A stretch of DNA of 64,000 bases from Pollutimonas sp963712655 (GTDB taxonomy: Bacteria > Pseudomonadota > Gammaproteobacteria > Burkholderiales > Burkholderiaceae_B): NCBI GenBank assembly GCA_963712655.1, contig CAVQIT010000008.1:1116001-1180000 (forward strand), written 5' to 3'. A program made the position numbers and the translations under genes. This document shows positions 51,939 to 61,383 of the stretch, one piece after another. The notes beneath the pieces were generated by a model that had not been told where the DNA came from, did not search any database, and saw only the letters and a list, made by a program, of their open reading frames with translations. Positions within the stretch are counted from its first letter, which is position 1; each line of letters begins with the position of its first letter.

Positions 51939-53942
51939 CTAAAGTAGCTTTGTTTTTTTTTGTTGCCGTAGCCAGTGTCGCACGGTAACTCTGTGATAAG
52001 TAATACGTCGATTGACGATTGCAAGTGCTACACGTAGAGATCGTTGTCGCGCTTGATCACGCTTAGCTAATTCAATTAGGCTTTTTTGTAACTCAGAAAT
52101 TGTTGCAACTTGTCGACCTATTTCTTCAGTAACCTGATTAATTTCGACAAGATGTTGATCTATCGATAGTTGTAACCCATTTATCTGAACGGCTTGTTGG
52201 TTAGCATATTGCGAGAATGCTTGTTGTACAAGTTTTAAGCTAGGGCGCTGGATAGCTAACTCTACTGCATAAGTGTCTCTTGGAAGTAGAAATTCGATCC
52301 AGGGATCGTAATCACCACTGAGAAGTATTACCCCATTAATACCATTGTTAAAGGGAGGCAGGATACTTAAATTGTTCGAGCACGCTACCGCCATCTGTCC
52401 ATCCCACGTATAGAGTACTTGACCGTTGACGTCAAGAAAACGCAAGGTGTTCAACTGCAAGTAATCAGGTTGCTCGCAAGGGTCAAGCCGCAATCGTCGA
52501 ATTCCTGGCAAGTGTTCTGCGACTTTTATACGCATAGGCACAGCTCCGGATGCCTCAAATCGAAGGGCTATACGATACATTTCATCAAAGGGCTGATCGT
52601 CGGTTGCTAGGTAAAGCGAGGCGTCAATTACATCTTCGGCTGTGAATACATAGCCCGGCCAATTGGGGGATGGAGCGATGCGTTGCGATAATGCACTATC
52701 TCTACCATTGCAATATGCTGTAACAAGATCCTCTGACGGGGCTAATGGAGAAAACGACTCAAACGTCACCGGCTTATCATAATTACCAATGATCTGTTGC
52801 AAACGCAAACTTAGACGATCGTCCTGAAACAATATTTCCCAAGGTATAAAGTAGCGTGACAACAGCCACGCTAAAGCGGCTTCATGGCTTTCGCTATGAA
52901 TAGGCTCTATACCAATATCAGTTAGTTTATGGGTATCTGCGACCAAATTTAGATGACTAGAGCCGACGACAATTAGCCGTTTCCCCCAGAGTACTGCTTG
53001 CCATCCTACGCTAGAGCTAACAGTAATTACGGTATCAACGCAAGCAAGTGCATATTGTGACGCGGCATAGATTTCACGCAATACAGGATTCCATACTAAG
53101 TTTGAATACGATTGTGTCAGATATGTAAGGGTTGCATTGTCGAAAAGTGGATGTTCAGGATGCTCGATAACAATAACCGCAACGTCACTAGGAGTAGCCT
53201 CCAATGTAGCAATTAAGAGATCATATTGCGATCGATAGATTGCATGTGCATCATAGGCATAGAAATTTGAAAACTGCAAAGAAAGCAAGACACATCGCTT
53301 AAAACCGGATAGATGATCGGCCAAGGCCAAAGCAACAGGATTATCTTTGCCAAATAGTTGTGGTCTGTAATGATTTCGTACCGTGTTGAGCAAGGACAGC
53401 GCAGCCGGATCGGCGGACCAATTCTTTATTTGCTCTTCAAATATGCTGGGCGCCGACTGTTGGAACATGCCAAGTGGATCGAGATAGCCTGTTTCGGGAT
53501 ATGGTGCACGTGAAAACATGCCATATTCCCAGTGCACTACTGGTACGTTAGGCCAAGCTTTTGTTAACTCGGGAGCTGGGGACCAAGAGATAATGATTGA
53601 AGGGGAGAAGTGAAGAATACTACGCTGTAATTTTTTCCCGAGCCCATTAATGGCTTCCTCGTGCAGTGTTCCTTGGTATCGTGCAAGTGCTACTTCGAAT
53701 GCATTATCACCTAGCCCAGGAACGAAATCATGGTGGGTAAGAGTGCCGATTTGTATATCTGGAAAGAGGCTTTTTGCCTCTTCTAATAGTGCATCACTAA
53801 TGACAAGTGCAATATCATGGGCACAATGGCCTGCATCCTGAAGAGCCTCCACGATATACTTTGCGTGATGGTTAATCCATCCCCGTTTCCATAATGGTTT
53901 TTCCAATTCAGTCAAGGGGTCAATATACAAAAGAATACGCAT
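51939..53942 (-). CDS. Capsule-type glycosyltransferase-like protein with C-terminal coiled coil
   Basis: A 667-residue cytosolic protein. The N-terminal about 400 residues look like a GT-B enzyme: ISWSPAPELTKAWPNVPVVH, VVHWEYGMFSRAPYP, VIVIEHPEHPLFDNATLTYL and a late VITVSSSVGWQAVLWGKRLI, as in KpsC/LipA-type and other capsule transferases that recognise phosphate groups. A beta-sandwich region about 450-580 and a coiled coil about 600-650 follow. The sugar is unknown. The ATG at 53942, 5 bp after the upstream stop, is preferred to 53957. Confidence 0.72.
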   Translation of the reverse strand: MRILLYIDPLTELEKPLWKRGWINHHAKYIVEALQDAGHCAHDIALVISDALLEEAKSLFPDIQIGTLTHHDFVPGLGDNAFEVALARYQGTLHEEAINGLGKKLQRSILHFSPSIIISWSPAPELTKAWPNVPVVHWEYGMFSRAPYPETGYLDPLGMFQQSAPSIFEEQIKNWSADPAALSLLNTVRNHYRPQLFGKDNPVALALADHLSGFKRCVLLSLQFSNFYAYDAHAIYRSQYDLLIATLEATPSDVAVIVIEHPEHPLFDNATLTYLTQSYSNLVWNPVLREIYAASQYALACVDTVITVSSSVGWQAVLWGKRLIVVGSSHLNLVADTHKLTDIGIEPIHSESHEAALAWLLSRYFIPWEILFQDDRLSLRLQQIIGNYDKPVTFESFSPLAPSEDLVTAYCNGRDSALSQRIAPSPNWPGYVFTAEDVIDASLYLATDDQPFDEMYRIALRFEASGAVPMRIKVAEHLPGIRRLRLDPCEQPDYLQLNTLRFLDVNGQVLYTWDGQMAVACSNNLSILPPFNNGINGVILLSGDYDPWIEFLLPRDTYAVELAIQRPSLKLVQQAFSQYANQQAVQINGLQLSIDQHLVEINQVTEEIGRQVATISELQKSLIELAKRDQARQRSLRVALAIVNRRITYHRVTVRHWLRQQKKTKLL

Positions 53943-53946
53943 GTAA

Positions 53947-55233
53947 CTAAAATTCACCGAGCTGGTTGAAGATAGCCTTTGGCTCCGTTCCGAGAGCGAC
54001 TGCCATTCCGACTCGCCATTCTTTCTCGATTCCTTTTAACGCTAATGCACGTACTTCTGGCCAAAGCGCTTGAGGAATTGTGGTAACGCCATCTTGATCT
54101 GCCAAGATGTAATCTCCATTGGAAATACTGATGCCGCCAATAGTAATTGGTTTATTCATCGCTCGAACGGTTCCTTCGAACTTGATATCTACGCAATAAT
54201 AGCCTCGCGCAAAGACTGGATAACCAAGCTTTTCAACATCCACTTTATCACGAGTAACACCGTCAACCACTGTCCCAATCGCTCCAGCTCGCATTGCAAG
54301 CTGAGCATTTAGATTTCCAAAATACGCATGTTCTGGAACTTTATTCTCCACCACAATTACGTCACCGGGTCGAATAAATTGATATGAATCTAGACCTTTA
54401 TATATGCCCTGCCAATTGTCATCAGGCGTGGGATGATCTAGTTGCAGTGTTTTTGCACGACCAAAAAAACGACCTGTGCCAGTAATAGCTCTGGGAAGGG
54501 TCAGCGCATAGCCCAATTCTCTCGTAACATCCGAAATCATCGATGTGTTCAAGTAAGGCGCTAAGGCTCCTAATTCAAGATTCTCTTGCGCTCTAGCGCC
54601 TGCCGCGATAGTTTCAGCAAGCTCTAAATCTTGAGGCCAATTTACATCCACAGATTCAGTTGGATTTAATAAAAAAAGAAGAGGTTTCTTTCCGAAGCGT
54701 TTACCGCTGTCAACAACCGATGCGCGTACGATGTATAGCGACATGGCTTCAATAGTGACTTGTGGTAGGTCTATGCTATTAGGTATCCTTCCTCTTCCAT
54801 ATAAGGGCTGCCCGTCTTCCCACAGATACTGCTTTTCCTGGGTAACCGCGATCAATGAGTCATGATCAGGGGAGGCTAATAATGTTTCTATCGCACGTTG
54901 TATTGTCTCTGCGCTGACAAATGGCGCCGTGCAGAGCGCTTGGATATAGATATCGGCCGCAACCTGGCTGCATTCCCATGCAAAGAGTTCATGACCATCA
55001 GTCGCATTAGAAGCCAATGGTGCTGGACGCTTCAAGGATATTACTGAAAGATCATCGGCTAATGACGCGATTTCTTCGCTATCAGTATCTAAGAAAACCT
55101 GGTCAATTAAAGAACATTCCAATAGCTGATGTAGTTTACGTTTAAATAAATACTCGCCATCCAGTACGGATAGGTTCTTATTCTGAATGCGTTCGCTAGA
55201 GCCTTTAGCTGGGGTAAATGCAACTATTCTCAT
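53947..55233 (-). CDS. Acylneuraminate-type cytidylyltransferase fused to an RraA-fold domain
   Basis: A 428-residue fusion. Residues 1-225 form a CMP-sugar cytidylyltransferase: FTPAKGSSERIQNKN with the KGSSERIQ-type loop, LDTDSEEIA, and IQALCTAPFVSAETIQRAI. Residues about 230-428 are an RraA-like fold: YFGNLNAQLAMRAGAIG (304-320), VVDGVTRD (322-329) with Arg and Asp of the aldolase/decarboxylase class, and ILADQDGVTTIP (376-387). RraA relatives include 4-hydroxy-4-methyl-2-oxoglutarate and oxaloacetate lyases. The joined protein may both make or trim a keto-sugar acid and activate it with CMP. I know of no such fusion. It is coupled to the TylF gene by a 4-bp overlap. Confidence 0.85.
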   Translation of the reverse strand: MRIVAFTPAKGSSERIQNKNLSVLDGEYLFKRKLHQLLECSLIDQVFLDTDSEEIASLADDLSVISLKRPAPLASNATDGHELFAWECSQVAADIYIQALCTAPFVSAETIQRAIETLLASPDHDSLIAVTQEKQYLWEDGQPLYGRGRIPNSIDLPQVTIEAMSLYIVRASVVDSGKRFGKKPLLFLLNPTESVDVNWPQDLELAETIAAGARAQENLELGALAPYLNTSMISDVTRELGYALTLPRAITGTGRFFGRAKTLQLDHPTPDDNWQGIYKGLDSYQFIRPGDVIVVENKVPEHAYFGNLNAQLAMRAGAIGTVVDGVTRDKVDVEKLGYPVFARGYYCVDIKFEGTVRAMNKPITIGGISISNGDYILADQDGVTTIPQALWPEVRALALKGIEKEWRVGMAVALGTEPKAIFNQLGEF

Positions 55234-55943
55234 GCCAAGTCCTTATTAATCTGTACAATGAATGCGGCGCCATGCCAACCATATGAACAGTAATGATTGA
55301 ACGTAATTGCTGGGTTCTTTTTAAGCCATTCTGAGGCAGCTAACCGTTCTCCGTGTTGATTAGATGCCTTAAAGCAATTCCAATCATCGAATAGGATTAC
55401 TGCACCTGTTTGCAACATGGAAGTAAAATTATTTAGTACATCTAAACAGGATTTATGAAGATCGACATCGACATGTAGCACCGCTATTTTTATATTTGGA
55501 TTATTGCGAGTAAATATAGGAAGAGACTCATTAAACCAACCAGCGACAAAATCAATCTCTGGATTAAACGTATACACCCCATACTGTTCTAGCTTTTTCT
55601 CCACTAAATCCTGTGCAAACTTAAATTGTCCTGAAAAAAACTGTTCTGATTCAATATCTTGACCTTCTAAATTTGGAAGGCCGTCGAAAGAATCACAGAG
55701 AACAAAATTTTTGCATACATTGGCACGACAGTATGCTCGAATAGCACTAATTGCCGATCTACCAGAGGCAACTCCACATTCGACGTATGCACCTGTTATC
55801 AGATTGTCTTGAAGAAATTTTGCAATAATTGAATGAATGTCCACTCGACCCCAAGCGCTCATTAAGCTTGGCATCTCCGCTGTGTATGGTAATGGATCCA
55901 GTTCGTCAATTCTTTGTTCTTGCACCATGGTTAGCCTCGCCAA
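55230..55943 (-). CDS. TylF/MycF-type O-methyltransferase
   Basis: A 237-residue methyltransferase of the macrocin O-methyltransferase group. AYVECGVASGRSAISAIRAY binds SAM, and the metal-binding acidic residues lie in LHVDVDLHKSCLDVL and VILFDDWNCF. These enzymes methylate sugar hydroxyls with Mg2+. It probably caps or decorates a sugar of the polysaccharide, consistent with the ABC-export pathway, where methylation can end chain growth. The start is the first ATG (55943), 13 bp inside the ATPase gene; 55928 is also possible. Confidence 0.9.
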   Translation of the reverse strand: MARLTMVQEQRIDELDPLPYTAEMPSLMSAWGRVDIHSIIAKFLQDNLITGAYVECGVASGRSAISAIRAYCRANVCKNFVLCDSFDGLPNLEGQDIESEQFFSGQFKFAQDLVEKKLEQYGVYTFNPEIDFVAGWFNESLPIFTRNNPNIKIAVLHVDVDLHKSCLDVLNNFTSMLQTGAVILFDDWNCFKASNQHGERLAASEWLKKNPAITFNHYCSYGWHGAAFIVQINKDLA

Positions 55944-57196
55944 AATGAAATATTTGCTGGTGAGTGAACATACCCTATGCTAGAACGGGTAGATGTAACT
56001 GTTAATTTTCTAACTGGCCAGCGTTGATCCAGTTCGACACGACTTTTTGATATGTCTGCTAATCCAACATACAAAAAATATTCACCTGCGGGGAGATATA
56101 GTTTAAATCTATAACTTAAAAAATTCAGACCTGGTTCGAGAGAAAAATTCGTGTTCGCATAGATAGTGTTATCACCCCAAATGTCTACACCTGTTTTATT
56201 CTTGAGAGAAAAACCACTTACCGCTTTAGAGAATTTTGCATAACTCTTAATTGACGCTCTAATTTCTATCTCATCGCCTGATGAGAATATTTCTTGTTGC
56301 TTTCCCTTCTCATTGAGAAATTCAATATTTAAATATTGAGCCTCTTTGGTCCCCATGCTGGTTTCTTTAATACCACCAAGTTCACTCTGATAACTTTTCA
56401 ACTCAATATTAGTAGATGAAGTAGTAGCACTCTCAGTTTTTGTAGAGGATGGAGGAATATTACGTGTTAATTGATCATATTGCTTGATGACCGCAAGGCT
56501 ATCAGAATTGTCCGCTACGATACTGCCATGATCTACCAAAATAGCACGATCACATAACCGTGCAATACTACCCATATCGTGAGAAACAAATAAAATGGTT
56601 GTCCCATTTTCTTGTAATTCTTTCATGCGCAACATGCATTTAAGTTGAAATCCTGCATCGCCTACCGCAAGCGCCTCATCTACGATCAGAATATCAGGAT
56701 CTAATTGCACCTGAACAGCAAATGCAAGTCGTAGTAGCATACCGCTGGAGTATGTTTTGACTGGCTGTTCAATAAACTCACCAATATCAGCAAATTCCGC
56801 AATGTCATCATAGCGTTCTCGCACGAGTTCCTGACTGAGTCCAAGAATTGAGCCATTCATATAAACGTTTTCACGACCAGTGAATTCGGGGTTAAATCCA
56901 GATCCGAGTTCTAACAATGCTGCAATGCGGCCATGGGCGATTGCGTTTCCGCTGGTTGGATTAAGTGTTCCGCAGATAAGTTGAAGTAAAGTGGATTTGC
57001 CACTGCCATTGCGACCTACAAGGCCGATAGTTTCACCCTTTTTTACTTCAAATGAAACGTCCTTCAGGGCCCAAAATTCACGAAAATATTGTTTACGACC
57101 ACGAGCTAGCATCTGCATAAGTCGATCACGAGGCTTATCGTAAATGTGGTAGCACTTGGAGAGGTCACTTACACTAATAGCAATACTAGAGGACAT
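55931..57196 (-). CDS. wzt: Polysaccharide ABC exporter ATPase with Wzt-like C-terminal domain
   Basis: A 421-residue ATPase. The P-loop GRNGSGKST (61-69), the signature YSSGMLLRLAF and Walker B ILIVDEALAVGD are intact. The C-terminal about 160 residues are beta-rich (SGDEIEIRASIKSYA, then YRFKLYLPAGEYFLYVGLAD), the layout of the Wzt_C domain that binds the finished chain end. With the permease gene (10-bp overlap) it exports undecaprenyl-linked glycan. The ATG at 57196 is preferred to 57232. Confidence 0.93.
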   Translation of the reverse strand: MSSSIAISVSDLSKCYHIYDKPRDRLMQMLARGRKQYFREFWALKDVSFEVKKGETIGLVGRNGSGKSTLLQLICGTLNPTSGNAIAHGRIAALLELGSGFNPEFTGRENVYMNGSILGLSQELVRERYDDIAEFADIGEFIEQPVKTYSSGMLLRLAFAVQVQLDPDILIVDEALAVGDAGFQLKCMLRMKELQENGTTILFVSHDMGSIARLCDRAILVDHGSIVADNSDSLAVIKQYDQLTRNIPPSSTKTESATTSSTNIELKSYQSELGGIKETSMGTKEAQYLNIEFLNEKGKQQEIFSSGDEIEIRASIKSYAKFSKAVSGFSLKNKTGVDIWGDNTIYANTNFSLEPGLNFLSYRFKLYLPAGEYFLYVGLADISKSRVELDQRWPVRKLTVTSTRSSIGYVHSPANISFWRG

Positions 57197-58004
57197 CGGC
57201 AAATCCCTTTCGTGTTTTTTGAAACCACGCAAAACCTAACCATGCAACTAGCGCTGTGCAAAGCAAATAGATTAAGAAAAAGGTCAATTCCGGTGTCTTA
57301 CCCCAAAACAATACTTCTCGGCCTTGTTCTATGGCAGGAGCGATAGGATTGAGTAGTAATATCTGGCGAAATTTTTCTGGGATTGCGGATGCCGGATAAA
57401 AAATTGGAGAAAGAAACATTAATACAGTCGTTATTATACTAATGAATTGAGACACATCACGTAAATAAACTCCTAGCGACGCTAGCCCCCATGTGAGTCC
57501 CATTATAAGTAATAGTAAAGGTAGAAGGACGAAGGGAAGTAATAAGATAGTGATGTGAGGAACACCAAAAAATATTAAATATGCAATGAGCCAGACTCCG
57601 AGGCTAACTAAGGCGTGAAATAACACCGCACCTAAACTTACCCATGGTAGTATCTCCAAAGGAAAGACTACTTTTTTCACATAATTTACATTGGAAAGGA
57701 TTAGACTCGGTGCTCGGTTCAAGCATTCAGAAAACATGTTGAACACGATTAATCCAGAAAATAAAATTAATGCAAATTCTGTTTTTGTATCACTTCCTGT
57801 ATCCCAACGAGCTTTGAATACAACACTGAAGACGAAGGTGTATACGGCAAGCATAAATATTGGATTAAAGAGCGACCATAAAATCCCAAAAAATGAACCT
57901 CGGTACCGCCCAATAACCTCTCGTTTTACCATCGCGTAAATAAGAGTACGGTTGCGCCATAAGCTGGCACCCATCTCTTTTGGAGAGATTGAAAAGTGTT
58001 GCAT
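57186..58004 (-). CDS. wzm: Polysaccharide ABC exporter permease (Wzm-like)
   Basis: A 272-residue ABC-2 permease with six membrane helices. The cytosolic helix VKREVIGRYRGSFFGILW and the following FNPIFMLAVYTFVFSVVF are family marks, and LVLLLPFVLLPLLLLIMGLT-type helices follow. It overlaps the Wzt gene by 10 bp and touches rfbC by one base. Together with Wzt it would move the undecaprenyl-bound glycan across the inner membrane. Confidence 0.93.
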   Translation of the reverse strand: MQHFSISPKEMGASLWRNRTLIYAMVKREVIGRYRGSFFGILWSLFNPIFMLAVYTFVFSVVFKARWDTGSDTKTEFALILFSGLIVFNMFSECLNRAPSLILSNVNYVKKVVFPLEILPWVSLGAVLFHALVSLGVWLIAYLIFFGVPHITILLLPFVLLPLLLLIMGLTWGLASLGVYLRDVSQFISIITTVLMFLSPIFYPASAIPEKFRQILLLNPIAPAIEQGREVLFWGKTPELTFFLIYLLCTALVAWLGFAWFQKTRKGFADVL

Positions 58005-58549
58005 TAGGTGAATTTCTCAGAATGCTCTAGGAGCTGGCCTTGCATGTCTTTGGATGAAATAATAGGCTCACAATTAGTTCCCCAATCTATATCTAATGTT
58101 GGATCGCTCCAGAGAATACTGCGTTCATACTCAGGGGCATAGTAGTTAGTGGTCTTATATAAAAATTCAGCAGTATCGCTTAAGGTTAAAAAACCGTGTG
58201 CAAAACCTTCAGGTATCCAAAGCTGATTTTTATTTTCTGCGGTTAATATTTCCCCAACCCATTGGCCAAAAGTAGGGGAGCTTTTACGTATGTCTACTGC
58301 TACGTCAAAGACTGCACCGAGGACCACACGTACCAATTTTCCTTGGGGTTGCATGATTTGGTAATGCAGCCCACGCAATACATTCCTCACTGATTTCGAA
58401 TGATTATCTTGGACAAAATTTATAGTTCGGCCAGTAGCTATTTCGAATTGTGCATGGTTAAAGCTTTCGAAAAAGAAGCCCCGATCATCGCCAAACACTT
58501 TGGGTTCGAATAATATGACGTCGGGGATGGCAAGAGGGGTCGCTTTCAT
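58004..58549 (-). CDS. rfbC: dTDP-4-dehydrorhamnose 3,5-epimerase
   Basis: A 181-residue cupin. FVQDNHSKSVRNVLRGLHYQ holds the catalytic region (His62 type) with the Gly-Leu-His-Tyr motif, and AVDIRKSSPTFGQWVG and LWIPEGFAHGFLTLSDTAEF follow. It converts dTDP-4-keto-6-deoxyglucose to the L-lyxo form in dTDP-L-rhamnose synthesis. It is the last of the four rfb genes and directly continues into wzm. No gap to rfbA. Confidence 0.95.
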   Translation of the reverse strand: MKATPLAIPDVILFEPKVFGDDRGFFFESFNHAQFEIATGRTINFVQDNHSKSVRNVLRGLHYQIMQPQGKLVRVVLGAVFDVAVDIRKSSPTFGQWVGEILTAENKNQLWIPEGFAHGFLTLSDTAEFLYKTTNYYAPEYERSILWSDPTLDIDWGTNCEPIISSKDMQGQLLEHSEKFT

Positions 58550-59431
58550 TTAGTACACCGTTTCTTTAAGTATTCGCAGCAGATACTGGCCATAACCGTT
58601 TTTTGTCAATGGCTGTGCAAGTTTCTCTAGCTGTGTGGCGTCAATCCATTGCTGCCGAAAAGCAATTTCCTCGGGACAGGACACTTTCAATCCTTGCCGG
58701 TTCTCTAGTGTTGCAATGAACTGGCTGGCATCCAATAAGGATTCATGTGTGCCGGTATCTAGCCACGCGTAGCCTCGACCCATGATTTCAACGTGCAATT
58801 CGCCTTGCTCTAAGTACAAGCGATTCAAATCGGTAATTTCTAGCTCCCCCCGTGGGGATGGTTTCAAGCTTTTGGCAAGGTCTACGACATGGTGATCGTA
58901 GAAGTAGAGACCGGTTACCGCATAGTTGGACTTGGGTTTATTGGGTTTTTCTTCCAGTGAAAGCACTTTTCCAGTGTCGTTGAATTCTGCAACGCCGTAA
59001 CGTTCTGGATCATGGACATGATATGCAAAAACACTGGCGCCTTCAGTACGTTGCATGGCGCTGCTTAGCAATCGATCAAAGTCGTGACCGTAATAAATAT
59101 TGTCGCCAAGCACTAACGCCGATAGGTCGTTGCCGATAAAGTCTTCACCTATGATAAAGGCCTGGGCCAGGCCATCGGGGCTGGCCTGCACGGCATATTG
59201 CAGATTCAAGCCCCATTGGCTGCCATCGCCCAATAGTTGTTCGAAGCGGGGAGTATCTTGCGGTGTCGAAATGATCAGGATGTCGCGTATGCCGGCCAAC
59301 ATCAGTGTGCTTAGCGGGTAATACACCATTGGCTTGTCGTATACGGGCAGCAATTGTTTGCTGATCGCTAACGTAGCGGGGTGTAGGCGGGTGCCGGAGC
59401 CCCCCGCCAGTATGATGCCTTTGCGCTTCAT
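58550..59431 (-). CDS. rfbA: Glucose-1-phosphate thymidylyltransferase
   Basis: A 293-residue enzyme making dTDP-glucose. KGIILAGGSGTRLHPATLAI is the nucleotide-binding start, KQLLPVYDKPMVYYPLSTLM and VLGDNIYYGHDFD carry substrate and metal residues, and EITDLNRLYLEQGELHVEIM follows. Full length and GC-richer than the cluster part to its left. Contiguous with rfbC and rfbD with no gaps. Confidence 0.97.
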   Translation of the reverse strand: MKRKGIILAGGSGTRLHPATLAISKQLLPVYDKPMVYYPLSTLMLAGIRDILIISTPQDTPRFEQLLGDGSQWGLNLQYAVQASPDGLAQAFIIGEDFIGNDLSALVLGDNIYYGHDFDRLLSSAMQRTEGASVFAYHVHDPERYGVAEFNDTGKVLSLEEKPNKPKSNYAVTGLYFYDHHVVDLAKSLKPSPRGELEITDLNRLYLEQGELHVEIMGRGYAWLDTGTHESLLDASQFIATLENRQGLKVSCPEEIAFRQQWIDATQLEKLAQPLTKNGYGQYLLRILKETVY

Positions 59432-60325
59432 CTAAATATCCGTTTTTGTCAGCTGATCAATCGTGCGATCAGCATATATAGTCCAATGGGGAATTTCCAG
59501 GCCCAGGGCAATGCTTAGTTTGCCGGTGTTCAGGCGCGAGTTCTTCGGCCGTTTGGCGGGTAGTGGATATTCGTCGGTGCTGATAGGGCGTATGTACGCC
59601 GCATCCAATGCCAGCGGCACGCCGTTTTTCTTTAGTTTGTCGACGATATGCGTAGCGAAGCCGTGCCAACTGACTTCGCCGGCGGCGCTTAGGTGGTAGA
59701 CGCCTTCAGCCAAGGCGTTTCGCTTGTGCGCGTTGATAGCCAGGGCGGTGACGTCGGCGATAAGCTCGGCCGAGGTGGGGGCGCCTGTCTGGTCGGCGAC
59801 TATGCCAAGGCTGTCGCGCTCTTTGGCAAGGCGCATGATCGTTTTGATGAAGTTGCCGCCGTGGGACGAAAACACCCAACTGGTGCGAAAAATCAGTGCC
59901 TGGCAGCCGCTGCGCAGAATAGCCTCTTCGCCGTCCAGCTTGCTGCGGCCATAGGCGCTTTGCGGGTTGGTGTCGTCGGTTTCCATATACGCGCCGCTGG
60001 GCTTTTCGCCATCGTAGACATAGTCGGTGGAATAGTGGACCAGCAGCGCATTGGCGTTGCTGGCATAGTCCGCGATAGCCTTTACCGCCGCGGCATTTAC
60101 GTTGTGGGCGGCGGCTTCGTCGCTTTCAGCCTTGTCTACGGCGGTGTAGGCTGCCGCGTTCACAATGATATTGGGAGCATGCGTCAGCAAGATCCGTTCC
60201 AGGCCGTCTATATTTTCCAGGTTGGCTTCCGCGCGCCCCAGGCACACCAGTTGCCCCAACGGCAGCAAAGTGCGTTGCAGCTCGTGGCCTACCTGGCCAT
60301 TTTTACCTAATAGCAATATTTTCAT
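59432..60325 (-). CDS. rfbD: dTDP-4-dehydrorhamnose reductase
   Basis: A 297-residue SDR enzyme for the last step to dTDP-L-rhamnose. LLGKNGQVGHELQRTLLPLG binds NADPH, NAAAYTAVDKAESDEAAAHN, VHYSTDYVYDGEKPSGAYME and AYGRSKLDGEEA contain the Tyr-x-x-x-Lys pair and substrate loops. The start overlaps rfbB by 4 bp. Complete. Confidence 0.97.
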   Translation of the reverse strand: MKILLLGKNGQVGHELQRTLLPLGQLVCLGRAEANLENIDGLERILLTHAPNIIVNAAAYTAVDKAESDEAAAHNVNAAAVKAIADYASNANALLVHYSTDYVYDGEKPSGAYMETDDTNPQSAYGRSKLDGEEAILRSGCQALIFRTSWVFSSHGGNFIKTIMRLAKERDSLGIVADQTGAPTSAELIADVTALAINAHKRNALAEGVYHLSAAGEVSWHGFATHIVDKLKKNGVPLALDAAYIRPISTDEYPLPAKRPKNSRLNTGKLSIALGLEIPHWTIYADRTIDQLTKTDI

Positions 60326-61383
60326 GCGGCGTATTGTTTATTGACCCAGGCTTGATAGGCGCCGCTGCTTACATTGGCGACCCATGGCTGATTGTGCAAA
60401 TACCATTGTACGGTTTTGCGTATGCCGGTTTCGAATGTCTCGGCGGGTGTCCAGCCCAGCTCTTTTTCCAGCTTGGTCGCGTCGATGGCGTAGCGCCTGT
60501 CGTGGCCGGCGCGGTCTTTAACAAAGGTAATTTGGCTGTTGTACGATTTGCCGTCGCTGCGCGGCTGCAAGTCGTCCAGGATCGAGCACAGCGTGTTGAC
60601 GACATCCAGGTTGGCTTTTTCGTTCCAGCCGCCCACGTTGTACACCTCGCCGACCTGGCCCGCTTCCAGTACGCGCCTGATGGCGCTGCAATGGTCTTTT
60701 ACGTACAGCCAGTCACGGATTTGCTGGCCGTCGCCATAGATAGGCAAGGGTTTGCCGGCCAGGGCATTCAGTATACAAAGGGGGATCAGCTTTTCCGGAA
60801 AATGATAGGGGCCGTAGTTGTTGGAGCAGTTGGTGGTCAGCACCGGCAGCCCGTAGGTATGGTGATAAGCGCGTACCAGGTGGTCCGATGCGGCTTTGCT
60901 GGCGGAATAGGGGCTATTGGGCTCGTAGCGCTTGGTTTCACTGAATGCCGGATCGGCCTTGCTTAACGACCCGTAGACTTCGTCGGTGGATACGTGCAGG
61001 AAACGGAAATTGTCTTTGGCCGCGCCTTCCAGCTTGTTCCAATAGGCTTTTACCGCCTCCAGCAGGTGGAAAGTGCCCACAATATTGGTTTGGATGAAGT
61101 CCTCCGGGCCATGGATGGACCTGTCCACATGGCTTTCGGCGGCAAAATTCAGAACCGCCCTGGGCTGGTGTTCTGCCAGCAAGCGGGCGGCCAAAGCGGG
61201 GTCGCCGATGTCGCCGTGTATGAATACATGGTGTTTGTTGCCTTGCAGGCTGGCCAGGTTTTCCAGGTTGCCGGCATACGTTAGCTTATCAAGGTTGATA
61301 ACCGTTTCATTGTTGACGCTAAGCCAATCCAGTACAAAGTTCGAACCAATAAAACCGGCGCCGCCGGTGACTAAAATACTCAT
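60322..61383 (-). CDS. rfbB: dTDP-glucose 4,6-dehydratase
   Basis: A 353-residue SDR enzyme. SILVTGGAGFIGSNFVLDWL binds NAD, VLNFAAESHVDRSIHGPEDF and FLHVSTDEVYGSL bind substrate, and the catalytic YSASKAASDHLVRAYH has Tyr and Lys. It converts dTDP-glucose to the 4-keto-6-deoxy sugar. It is the first gene of the minus-strand polysaccharide operon (order rfbB-D-A-C-wzm-wzt), read from the divergent gap on its right. Confidence 0.97.
   Translation of the reverse strand: MSILVTGGAGFIGSNFVLDWLSVNNETVINLDKLTYAGNLENLASLQGNKHHVFIHGDIGDPALAARLLAEHQPRAVLNFAAESHVDRSIHGPEDFIQTNIVGTFHLLEAVKAYWNKLEGAAKDNFRFLHVSTDEVYGSLSKADPAFSETKRYEPNSPYSASKAASDHLVRAYHHTYGLPVLTTNCSNNYGPYHFPEKLIPLCILNALAGKPLPIYGDGQQIRDWLYVKDHCSAIRRVLEAGQVGEVYNVGGWNEKANLDVVNTLCSILDDLQPRSDGKSYNSQITFVKDRAGHDRRYAIDATKLEKELGWTPAETFETGIRKTVQWYLHNQPWVANVSSGAYQAWVNKQYAA

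Noticed and set aside
59693..60310. Long antisense frames over rfbD and rfbB
   Set aside because: Explained by GC-rich codon use of the real genes on the minus strand.
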